A stretch of DNA of 64,000 bases from Corylus avellana (taxonomy: Eukaryota; Streptophyta; Magnoliopsida; Fagales; Betulaceae): the NCBI RefSeq assembly GCF_901000735.1, contig NC_081545.1:6315540-6379539 (forward strand), in the 5' to 3' direction. The notes under the pieces are model-generated. The model was given only the letters and a program-made list of their open reading frames with translations, searched no databases and was not told the origin of the DNA. Numbering within the stretch: the first letter of the stretch is position 1; each line of letters begins with the position of its first letter. A program made the position numbers and the translations under genes. Of this stretch, positions 11,601 through 22,100 are shown piece by piece.

Positions 11601-14600
11601 CTATAAAGAGAGGTCATTACCCTCTAACTGAACAATATTAGAGATACAAATCGGGATCTCCTCAATCCAAATATTATCCATAATAAGCTTTGACGCCTCC
11701 TTCGCCAATCCATGTGCTGCTTTATTTTCTTCGCGCTTGGCGTGGCGAATCTTCCATTGTCGAAGGGTTCTTAGCACTGTCTTTATATCCTCCACGATAT
11801 GCCCATACCTGAGCCAATTTGGATCTCTCTCTCCGATTGCCTTCACCACAGATAGTGAATCCCCTTCAAGAATAATATCATAGAAACCAAGGTCCCTGCA
11901 TAGATCGACTGCATGCAAAGCGGCCAAAGCTTCTCCCGTAGCTGGATCATAGATAGCCATGAAGGATTTACTTTGGGCCGCTAGAACTCGACCCGCTGCA
12001 TCTCGAATAATCACGCCGATTCCCATACATTTCCTTTCAGATGAGATTGCAATGTCCCAATTAACTTTGTAGAACCCAGACGGAGGGGCCTGCCATTTCA
12101 TGCCCGTTTCTCCTCTCCCTACCTCGGCCTGGTTCAGCTCCTTTTCGTTTGCTTGTGTGTATTGTAAGAAGCCTTCCCTAGCTGTAGAAGCTATAACACT
12201 TGGGTGAATAAACTCACCCCCATGCACAACTGTGTTCCGTCTCCTCCAAATTCCACGAAGAGTTAGAGCCAATAGATTTAGATCTTCCCCAGACAACTGG
12301 ACCGTCATCTCCTCAAAGAAATCCTTGAAGTCACTATAGCTCCTGGTACATTTTTGGAGCTTACGGCTACTGGTTCCCCATACGTCTTGAGCTGAAGGAC
12401 ATGCCCAAAGTATATGATGGACCGTTTCTTTCTCACTGCAGCAGAAGATGCAACGATCCTCATCAATAATCCCTCTTTTTCTAAGATTTTCCTTAGTAGG
12501 AAGAATGTTTTTACAGGCCCTCCATAAAAATACTTTGGAAGAGTTTGGTACATTTAAACCCCAGATGGTTTTCCAGATTGCTAACCCTCTGCCTTGACTT
12601 GAACTCTCCCCTTTCCCCCTATCTTGACGTTCTTTCTCAAAGTGGTAAGCACTTTTGACAGAAAATTCCCCCAAGTTTGTTGGATACCATATCATTTTAT
12701 CCGGCTGATGGTATTTGCTAAGTGGAATGTTGCAAATTAAATCTGCCTCCTCAGGATCAAAAATTGTCCTCACCAAAGTTTCATTCCATCTAACCGGATT
12801 CTCTTCTATGAGTTCCACCACCTTTGCTTCCTCTGACAGCAACGTGCAATGGGATTGAATGGAGAAAGTGGATGGTCTTGGGAGCCATCTGTCTCCCCAG
12901 ATTGAAACTGATCGCCCGTCACCAATCCTCCAGAAACACCCTTCTTGGAATAAATCCCTGCCTGCTAATATACTACGCCAAGCGTAAGAAGGCTTATTCC
13001 CCACCTTTGCCGACATAAAAGTTCCCCGATAAAAATACTTAGCAGAGATAATCTTCCCCGCCAAACTCTGCGGGTTCTGCATTAATCTCCAGCTTTGTTT
13101 TGCTAACATAGCTTTATTAAAACAAACAATATCTCTGAACCCCATCCCTCCTTTTTCTTTAGCAAGGCTCATTTTTTCCCAACTTAGCCAGTGAATTTTC
13201 TTTTCTTTCTCAGTATGTCCCCACCAGAATTGTTGCATTAGCCTATTTAAATCCTTGCAAAGCTCTTTGGGTAGCAAAAATATGCTCATGCTGTACGTAG
13301 GTATTGCCTGCACCACTGCTTTTAGTAAAACCTCCTTCCCAGCTTGTGAAAGGAAATTAACTTTCCAGTCTGATAATTTTCTTTTCACCTTATCCTTCAA
13401 AAACAAAAACTCCCTTGTTCGAGATTTCCCCACGAGAGCGGGGAGACCCAAATAAGAGTCATAGCGTTGAGATGCTGGAACATTTATCAGAGATAGGATA
13501 CTTTCACGTACAACCTGGGGCGTATTTCTGCTGAAAAACACTGTCGTTTTATCCTTATTCAGACGTTGCCCCGAGGCTCTCTCATAGGTATCCAATAATT
13601 TTGCTAACTGTCCCCAATCCTGCGTTGTAGCCTTACAGAAAAGGAGACTATCGTCAGCAAAAAATAAATGATTTATCTTCATACCTCGTGGAGATGTTGG
13701 GACCCCCCCCCCCCAATAAGCCAGTGCTCTCGGCATGCTGGAAATGTGTGCTTAGGACCTCCGCACAGAGGATGAACAGGTATGGAGAGAGAGGGTCACC
13801 CTGGCGAATTCCTCTGGAAGGTGAGAAATTGCCCACTGGTACTCCATTAATCAAAATGGAGTAAGACACTGTCGTAACACATTGCATCACCATATTGATC
13901 CATTTTTCAGAGAAACCCATCTTTCTCATTACCTTCTCCAAAAAAATCCACTCCACCCTGTCGTACGCTTTGCTCATATCCAATTTTAGCGCCATGTATC
14001 CCACACGACCATACATCCTAGAATGCATAGTGTGTAGTGTTTCATAGGCAACTAAAATATTATCCGAAATCAGCCTGCCTGGAATAAAGGCGGACTGATT
14101 ACTCGAAATAATATGAGGGAGCAGTAGCTTTAACCTGTTTGCCAAAATCTTAGAAAGAATTTTATACAGGACATTGCACAATGAAATAGGTCTATAATCG
14201 GAAACCACAACAGAATTTGATTTTTTTGGAACAAGAGCAATATACGTAGAGTTTACAGCTGGGGTAAGAACACCTGAGGAGAAAAAATTCTGTATAGCTT
14301 CAAATACCTCCTCTCCCACAACAGCAAAATTATCTTGGAAGAAACCTGCTGGAAATCCGTCTGGACCCGGTGATTTTAGAGGCGCCATTTGGCTTAGAGC
14401 CAAGCTGATTTCCTCCCTAGAGACGGCTTTCTCCAGGTCTGCATTCATCTCAGCTGTTATTCTTGTTGATAAAAGATCCAGTGCTTCATCTACCCCTGTC
14501 GGGTTCGACGTGGTGAGGATTCCCCTGAAATAGGAAATAAACGCAGCTTCAATGGTTGTGGGTGTATCACAAATTTTGCCCTCCAGATCAAAAATACTAG

Positions 14601-15735
14601 TTATAGTGTTGGCCCTTCTCCTCTCCGTAGCACATGCATGAAAAAACTTAGAATTCTTGTCCCCATGCTTCAGCCAATTTACTTTAGCTCTTTGTTGCCA
14701 TTTCATCTCTTCTTCTTCCATAACGTCATTTGCCTTAGACTGAAGAGCCCGAATCTCATCAAGATCCCCTGGTACCTCTTCTTCTTGAAGTTCAAGGATT
14801 TTTGATGTCGTCGCCTTTAGAATTTCTTCTGAGGAATTTTTATTCTCTTTCTGCCATTTAATAAGGGAGTTTCTACTTTCCTCCAGTTTTTCCAGTACTG
14901 ACTTCCATCCCCCCCTATAGTTTTGCTTCACCCTCTAGGCCTTCCTTATGACTTCTTTATGATCCTTAAATTTGTGCCAAGCTTTTTCATACCTGAAGAC
15001 ACTCCCCCGTCCACACCTCTTATGCGGCCTATGTTTATGAAAGATTGCCAGCACAGGGGCATGATCAGATGCACACTGAGCTAAGATTTCCACTCGGTGA
15101 ATGGGAAATAAGTCCCTCCACTCCCAATTTGCCATGGCCCGATCAAGACGTTCCATCGTGAATTGGTCCTCTACTTTGCCATTACTCAAAGTAAATTTTG
15201 GCCCCACAAAACCCAGATCGTACAGTCGACTTCCGTTGATAGCTTCACGGAACTCCTCCATTTGCCACCTTGGTTTTCTGCGGGACCCAAATTTTTCCCC
15301 ATCATGAGTTATTTCATTAAAATCCCCCATGGTCATCCATGCTTGTGGCTGAAACGTACGCAGATGACGTAAGAGAGTCCATGATTCCTTTCTCTTTGCC
15401 ACTTCCGGGTGTCCGTAAAAACCCGTAAATTTCCACTATTGGCCCGCCCCTTCTCCCGTCACCACGGCATTGATGTGGCGACGACTATAATTTTGTATAT
15501 CAACTACAACTTCCGAGCTCCAGAAAAGAGCCAAACCTCCGCTTTTTCCAACACTATCTACGACAAATACATTCCCAAATCCAGAACGGATTCTTATTTT
15601 TTCAACTCGATGCGCTTGAAGCTTGGTTTCCATTCAGAAAACCAAGTGGGGTTTCTTTTCCTTCACCAAACGGCAAAGGTCTCGAACTGTTCGGGGGTTC
15701 CCAAGCCTCCGGCAGTTCCAACTTAATATGATCAT
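11601..15735 (-). pseudogene. LINE ORF2: endonuclease, reverse transcriptase, RNase H, broken
   Basis: The probable start is the ATG at 15735, followed by ILSWNCRRLGNPRTV, the usual opening of plant L1 endonucleases. Further endonuclease signs are METKL (15633), FTGFYGHPEV (about 15420), GDFNE and SDHAPV. Reverse transcriptase signs are SPGPDGFPAGF, YRPISLCNVLYKI, SAFIPGRLISDNI, GIRQGDPLSPYLF and FFADD (about 13662-13650). A Cys/His region (CIFCCSEKETVHHILWACP, about 12450-12400) is the zf-RVT-like part. RNase H covers about 12090-11690 (VNWDIA, LEGDS, KREENKAAHG). Three in-frame stops and one homopolymer frame change (13703-13714) interrupt it. Between 15735 and 14654 the pieces are in one frame, so the stops there are point changes, not indels. 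Confidence 0.9.
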
Positions 15736-17602
15736 GGCTCCCGGGCGGGGCTGAGATTCAGCCGCCGCCGTTTCCTCATTAATTCCACTCCTGGTCCATC
15801 TCCCCTTCTTATGCAGGGTAAGAGCTGTGTCTGATAAACCCACTTCATCCGCAGTGCGAGTGCCGTAGTGACTCCCACACTCTTGTGGCTGGGTCAATTT
15901 TTGTCCGCCACGTGCACGCTTCTTCCATGTTCTTTTTCCTTTAATTTCTCCGTCACCCTCACTTCTAATATCCCTATGCAGATTTTTTGCTCCTGCCGTG
16001 ACACGTACACCAGCCCCATTTACTTTCACGCATGACACATCAACATTGCTAGAGATTTTAGGCGACTGAGAATCACCTAGCTGGTCCACTTCTCCTACAT
16101 TAAAAACATTTATTCCAATTTCCTTCTCTGGCACCACTCCTCTAGCTGGAGTCTTATAATTGTCCCCTTCTCTATATGAATCCTTCCTTAAAAGCTCATC
16201 AGTTCCCACTTTCATTAATTATGGCTCTTTAAAACCCTTCACAGCCCCTCCATGCGCTCCATCTTCTATTTTCCTTTCTTACTCCCTCCCATTAAAGCTA
16301 GGAGGATCCTTACTCGTGGCGTTTCCTTGGGAAACGCTCATTGTCTCCCCAATAACTACAGGGCGTACAGCTGACCTCGCCTTGAAAAGGAAATTCAACG
16401 TTTCCACATTTAAATTCTCAGCGGAGATTCCGGTTCTGCCATCTTTACCTCGGCCCCTTTCCTTCCATGCCTGAGTTACGTGATTCTCCGATGATTCCGT
16501 CATTGACTTTTGATCTTTCTCCCGCAGTGGTACTGCCGCCTTAGTAGATGCAATCCCCGAAACTGCTCCCTTTCCTTCCGTTACAGATTTTCCTTTCCAG
16601 ATCTCATTTACTTCCGCTAGAGGAACCCACTCCCCCGAATTATTTCCATAACGGTTGAAGGCGTAACTGTTGGGATTTCCTTTTGTTTCGCCTTGAGAAT
16701 CTCCGTTTGCTCTGCAATTGTTACTGCGACTGGCCTCACGCGCCTCCCCGTCAGGACCATTTTTCCTCCACAGCGGAGGAGATTCAGTCTCCGATGATTC
16801 ACCTCCCAGCCGCCCCTTGTCCCTAGACAGCCAGCGGCTTGGCGACCCTACTCTCAACCACGATCCAAACTGCATGTCCGAGTTGTCCCCGTGCATTCTT
16901 TCCCCCCCCTCCTTCCTGACATCCACGCCTTCCATGACTAATGACTCCACAGCTGAAACAAAAACAAGGAATTCTTTCGTATTGAAAGGCGATCCATATG
17001 GCACGGCCCCTAACATTTAGTGTGCGTCCCCTGGCCAGAGGTTTGGACACATTCACTTTTATTTTAACTCTCAGAAATTCCCCCCATCCCATACCATCAT
17101 CATTGGTGTCAACTTCCTCCACTTCTCCAACAGTTGATCCCAACCTTTGGCCCACTGCTCTACTCATACAGGCTAAAGGCAGGTTATACATCCGGACCCA
17201 GAAAGAAACGTTCTCAAAATCAATGCTGGCCGGAGAGGGCAAACCATCAAAATCTTCAATGGCGAAAAGATTTCCGTCAACAACCCAAGGCCTACCTTCT
17301 AGGACCAAAGATTTATCCCCAGGATTCTCAAACTCCAGGAGGAACAGATTTTCTCCCATGACCTTGAAGGAAAGTTCCCCGGTCGGTCTCCATCTTCTCA
17401 TCAGCATGCCCCTTACCGTGTTTTTTACTATCACTCGATCAACCATAAGTTGCCCCACCAAACAATTTTGGCGCCTGTTAACGCCTTCTTCGAGCACCTC
17501 TTCATGCACCACCACATCACATTCTTCGGCCTCAGAAAGACGAAGTCTGTTCCATAGCTTGGATAAATCCTCCGTAGTACCCCCCATTTGCAACTGCTGC
17601 AC
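15736..17602 (-). pseudogene. LINE ORF1 (DUF4283-like, CCHC zinc knuckle), broken
   Basis: The frame opens at the ATG at 17602. The first about 200 codons resemble the DUF4283 domain found in plant LINE ORF1 proteins (for example the EGRPWVVDGNLFAI segment). They are followed by a zinc knuckle of the form C-x2-C-x4-H-x4-C (CFSCGVISHGRRGC). A Gly-coding homopolymer at 16902-16909 then shifts the frame. The low-complexity remainder, rich in Ser, Lys and Glu, continues in a second frame through two TAA codons until it meets ORF2 in the same frame. ORF1 proteins bind element RNA; this copy cannot make the whole protein. Confidence 0.8.
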
Positions 17603-17732
17603 TAGTAACTAGCTTTTGTTCTTGGATTGTTGCCTTCACGACCTTCACGGGTCTGAAGATAGTTTTCTTCTCCTCTATGTTTCGTCAGAAACCTAGAGAG
17701 CGTATTTTTTACTTCTTTTATGATTGTGTTTT

Positions 17733-17742
17733 TTGTGATTTG
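17733..17742. repeat. LINE target-site duplication, right
   Basis: TTGTGATTTG, identical to 11521-11530, follows the 5' end of the LINE. Sequence beyond it matches copy 2 from 25457 on. Confidence 0.9.
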
Positions 17743-18063
17743 TTATAACTATACATTAATAATTAAATAATCAAACTAATTAATTACTATAATAAATAAA
17801 TTTATCTCTATGTTCATTTTGTCATAATATAAATTAAACGATTAAATTTATTAACTCCTAATTAGCTTTTGGGATAAGTGATAATTTAACATGATATTAG
17901 AGTAAATGTTATGAGTTTGAACCTTATTTCTGCCATTCACTTTCCAATTCAATTAAAAATTTTACGTGTTCACAATCAATTCCTATTGGCTTGAGCTTTT
18001 GAAATAAGTAGTGATTTAACATATTCATTATGGTTAGATCTGTAATTAACTATTTTAGATCTT

Positions 18064-18303
18064 TAAGGGCTTGTTTGTAATTGAGTTTGAGGAGCCTAAA
18101 AATGTTTTTAATACTCAAAAAGTTTGTTTGAAGAAAAAAGTACTCGTTTGATAAAAAAATTAAAAGCTCTTTTAAGGGTCCAAAAAGCCTAAAAAATGGT
18201 CCAAACACACTTTTGGCAAAAGTTTCATGTTTAAGCTTTTGTCAAAATGCGTTTTTTGACTTAAAAGCTCTATTTATCAAACGCAATCCTAAGCAAACTC
18301 TAA
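18064..18303. mobile_element. MITE, 'aaaagctttt' family, member 2 (TAA flanks)
   Basis: About 240 bp, beginning GGGCTTGTTTGTAATTGAG and ending CAATCCTAAGCAAACTC, flanked by TAA on both sides. Clearly related to 6798-7013. Block duplicate at 25785-26023. Confidence 0.55.
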
Positions 18304-18768
18304 ATCCCTAGAGTCTATTTGCCGCTTAGAATTTTTTTTTTTTTCTTTTTCCCTTTCTCTACAAATCTTTCCCTAAGTTCGAGCATTAGGTTTCCAGCAA
18401 TAAGACTTTCTTGTTTTTTATTTCATCTTCATATATGGTCATGGCAAATACCTTCTGGTTGTCATGTACCAATCAGTTTAGGTCGAGGGCGGTTTTGGAT
18501 GGTGACACAATTTGGCCAATATTGGAAACTTTGGGAAAATGGAAATCAAACCAACTTTAAGGGGTCTATGCTTAATTTTAATTTCTGTTGCAGTACAATT
18601 TAATTATTTAGTCATATATTATGCTTATATGTTGCAATTTTGCTTGTTCCTTAGGGTTCCCAATGGGCAGCTTAATCGACTGGAGATTACGCTTCATTAA
18701 GCGAAAGTCATTAATTCGAGTCCCCTCTCCATCTTATGTGGACATGTCAAACAAATATATATATATAT

Positions 18769-19098
18769 ATGTAGTGTCCCAGAATTTTCAAAGCTATTTA
18801 AATAGATTATTTTGATAATGATGTTATTTTAATATCCATTGTAGCTAAGGATTTTAATTCTTGGGAAATTTATGAGAGTGGTAATTAGAGAATGGTAATT
18901 GGTGAAATAGTATAGGGTTGGTGAAATAGTAAAATGAGGGTATAATTGTATAATTGTAAATTGAAGATAGAATGAGGGTATAATTGTAAATTGAAGGTAG
19001 AATAGTATAGGGTTGGTGAAATAGTATAGGGTTGGTGAAATAGTAAAATGAGGGTATAATTGTAAATTGAAGAAAGAATGAGGGTATAATCGTAAATT
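18769..19098. repeat. LTR-like start and minisatellite abutting gap 1
   Basis: After the (TA)n, sequence unique to copy 1 begins 'tgtagtgtcccagaatttt', which resembles the start of some plant Ty3-type LTRs (weak). From about 18890 it becomes tandem repeats: a unit near 'gagggtataattgtaaattgaag' occurs at least four times, mixed with 'atagggttggtgaaatagta' units occurring at least three times, up to the N run. No coding sequence. Confidence 0.6.
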
Positions 19099-19198
19099 NN
19101 NNNNNNNNNNNNNNNNNNNNNNNNNNNNNNNNNNNNNNNNNNNNNNNNNNNNNNNNNNNNNNNNNNNNNNNNNNNNNNNNNNNNNNNNNNNNNNNNNN
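19099..19198. other. Assembly gap 1 (100 N)
   Basis: Exactly 100 N, the conventional unknown-size gap. Left of it is minisatellite; right of it is the start of duplicated block copy 2. Confidence 0.99.
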
Positions 19199-22100
19199 GG
19201 AATTGAATAATTAAAAGAAATTGAAAGTTTAATACATTAAATTAAGCATTTTTGAATTTTGAGAGTACTTTCAAAACGCGTGAAAATTCAATGGAGTTTT
19301 ATGAATTTTCATGTTATGAAATCTAGCATTTCTTTTTTGAATAAGATTTGACTTAATTCATTCCATTAGAAAAAGCATCTAAAGTATAAAACTTTAAACA
19401 GAAAGAGCAAATTAGTATAAAGTTACAATATCATAAATATTACTAGGGATCTCCTTCATCCAAATTCTATATATTTGTTTTCATGCCACCCCCATTTGCT
19501 CCCCGCTTGATGTGCACCACATCCCTTCGCCTAAACCTAGACAACACTTCTTTGATATCTTCTATGATTTGTCCATAACGACACCACTTTGGGTTATTGC
19601 CGTTGATTTCTAGCATTTCTCTAACCCTAAATCAAACTAAATATAACTATATGCCACCAACAACCAGAAAAGTATAGGAAACGGCTGGATAATATATGGG
19701 GTAGGTATTGAAATATTGTTTAGCAAAATAGTAATTTTCAGTTACTTTTATATCAACAAGCAATTAAATGTGCCCATTAAATTAGGCTTTTGCGTCTATT
19801 TAAGCAGTTGACCAAACTAATCCCGACAAATGCTAACTTTTTAATCAAGAATTGATTGATTAATTTTAAGGTAAAGTTTATTATTCATAAAGCTGTCAAG
19901 GTCCCTAGTGTGTCCCCTTGCATATGGCCATGCGTAGCAAAAGATTGATGCAAAAAGAATATAATATTCCGTCTGCTGTAATTAAATAATTTGCTCACTA
20001 ATTACTCTTATTATTGAATATTTGTGCATTTGTGTGACTTAAGCTTAATCTAAGGTTGACTTTGTCCGGCCTACCAGCTGGTAAAGCCAAATCATTGGCC
20101 CAAAATAACTTTAAATACACAGTATTTTTTCTTTTTCTTTTTTTGAGAATAAATATATAGGAGCAGTGATGCAGCACACTGACGTGTATGAACAGTTATG
20201 CACGCCAGTGTTATTTAATTATAAAATATAATTAAATAATTATTTAAACAGTAAATAAATAAATAAAATCTAACAACATGCACGCAGTGTGCTGCATATC
20301 ACTAACCAAATATATACAGTATTAGGGTAATGTCGTACAACCAAATGGGACCAGGGCGGGTACTACATTTATCATCGTGAGCAAAGGTTATAATTAATAA
20401 TTAGTATAACTTACAAAAAAAACAAAAAAAACAAAAAAAAAAGGAAAGATAATTTTCTACTTCCAAGCACCCAATGAGGTTCACTAAACATGGTGCTTGT
20501 TGCTTACAAGAAATTCGAAAAATGTTTGGTTATGCTGTTTTTACAATAATTTTCTTATAAATTAATGTGATGACGTTGCTACCATAACTACAATCAAATT
20601 TAATTATTTAATAACTGATATATTAAGTATCGGGTGGACAGTCAAATTAATTTGTAAAGAACTTGTAAAAAAAGTCATAATACATAATCTACGCTTCATG
20701 ATAATTATGCTAATCATCAAATGAAAGCATCTTTAGGGCAAGTTTATAATTGCGTTTGAAAGGCTTAAAAGTGCTTTTAACAATCAAAAAGCTTATTTAA
20801 AGAAAAAGTACTCGTTTGGTAAACAAATTTGAAAGTGCTTTTAAAGGTCCAAAAAGCACTTTTGGCAAAAGCTTATAAATGGAGCTTTTGCGAAATCGCT
20901 TTTTGACTTAAAAGCTCTATTTCTCAAGCGTAATCCCAAACAGAATCTTAATATCCAATCAAAAGTTAATGTTTGTGAATCTAAATTATATATAAAATCT
21001 AATTAAGGGCATTGAAAATGATTTTCACCATCCAAAGTTGCGGTACTAATTGGTATCATGCATTGAAACTCTAGGAGGCAAAGCAAGTATCATAATTTTC
21101 TTCCAAGTTATTGCCTCAAATCTTTTCAGAGGCACTTGCCATGCAATTCACATTAAAGACATGTAAAAATCGTTCTTGTTCATGGCCATTATAATAAAAA
21201 TGTATCAATAATTTTGTTATCAAGTTACCTTGAGCTTTTTAGGAATAGAATCATATGAAATCTAATATGGATCAAGAAATAAATCATTTTTATTTCAATT
21301 GAAATAGAGAAGATCTTGATTCACTTTTTTTCATAAATAATTCATGAACGTCCCACCATTGGTAGTGATTCAATGGTTTTAAGGAAATCTTCAAAGTGGT
21401 TAAGCATGTATTAGAGTAAGAATTCGACTCTCAAAATGAGAATTTTTAATCTTATTAGTATTATAGCCATGACTTGCAGTCTTACTGATGCCCTGAAAAG
21501 TTGTGTTAGACTATGGCTCAATTAGATTTAAGGGAGTAGCCCGCCGAGTAGGCATGTACTATTACAATCCAACTGATCGAGTGAGTAGATGATATTATAA
21601 CTACGCTCAAATAGAATAATTACAATTGATCTCCCTCATGCCTCTTTGCTTAGGGAAAAAAAAAAATCATGAATGTCTCAATAATTTGTGAATTTTTTTT
21701 TTTTTTTTTTTTTTTGGAGGGGGGGTGCAAAATTAGGGTATCCAGTTAATGCTTTGACTGGTCCCTTTCCTTCATGGCCAGAAGATCCAGGGTGCTTGTT
21801 TCAATTAATATCTGAACCCCACATCTCAATTGTCATTATCTTCAGAAGCATTATTTTTTTTTTTTGGGCCCCTTGTGTAGATTCTTCTCTGTGTTCATAG
21901 AATTCAAGGCCAAACAAGCATGACAAGAAAAATCTAGATTAAATGAACGACGGCAACAACAAAAATAAATTGCTATCAAATTACGCACTAAGAAGGGAAA
22001 TGCCACGACCACAAATGTTGCTACAATAAGAGAGGATTGATCATCTGTCACATTTTTGCACTATGGTAGTTGTGGCTCTGGTCATCTTCGTCCACAAAAT

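Larger units (their letters stand above)
11531..17732 (-). mobile_element. Full-length L1-type LINE retrotransposon, inactive
   Basis: A 6,202-bp element on the minus strand: 5' end near 17732, ORF1 (about 17602-15736), ORF2 (about 15735-11601), short 3' UTR, then about 15 A residues (plus-strand T run, 11532-11546). It is flanked by perfect 10-bp duplications of TTGTGATTTG. The domain order is ORF1-like nucleic-acid-binding protein with a zinc knuckle, apurinic-type endonuclease, reverse transcriptase, zinc-binding reverse-transcriptase-associated region and RNase H, the plant L1 arrangement. Lesions: frame change at a C8 run (16902-16909), TAA at 16279-16281 and 16219-16221, TGA at 15634-15636, TAG at 15436-15438 and 14935-14937, and a frame change at a C12 run (13703-13714). 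Autonomous activity is ruled out unless these are sequence errors. Confidence 0.93.
5263..18768. repeat. Large duplicated block, copy 1 (contains LINE)
   Basis: Matches 19199-26494 in the same orientation. Up to about 10190 the two copies differ at only a handful of positions (for example near 8405, a 15-bp repeat-unit difference near 8605, 8829, 8944 and 9297). From about 10190 on, single-base and small indel differences are frequent. Copy 1 carries a 6.2-kb LINE absent from copy 2. Homology ends in a (TA)n run near 18768 and 26494. Copy 2 starts immediately after an N gap, so a retained alternative haplotype or an unmerged contig overlap is the simplest explanation. Confidence 0.9.

Noticed and set aside
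11531..17732. LINE as an endogenous viral element
   Set aside because: The endonuclease, reverse transcriptase and RNase H order, poly(A) and TSD define a non-LTR retrotransposon; no viral genes are present.
18899..19098. CRISPR-like array
   Set aside because: Units are contiguous minisatellite repeats without unique spacers, in a plant nuclear genome.
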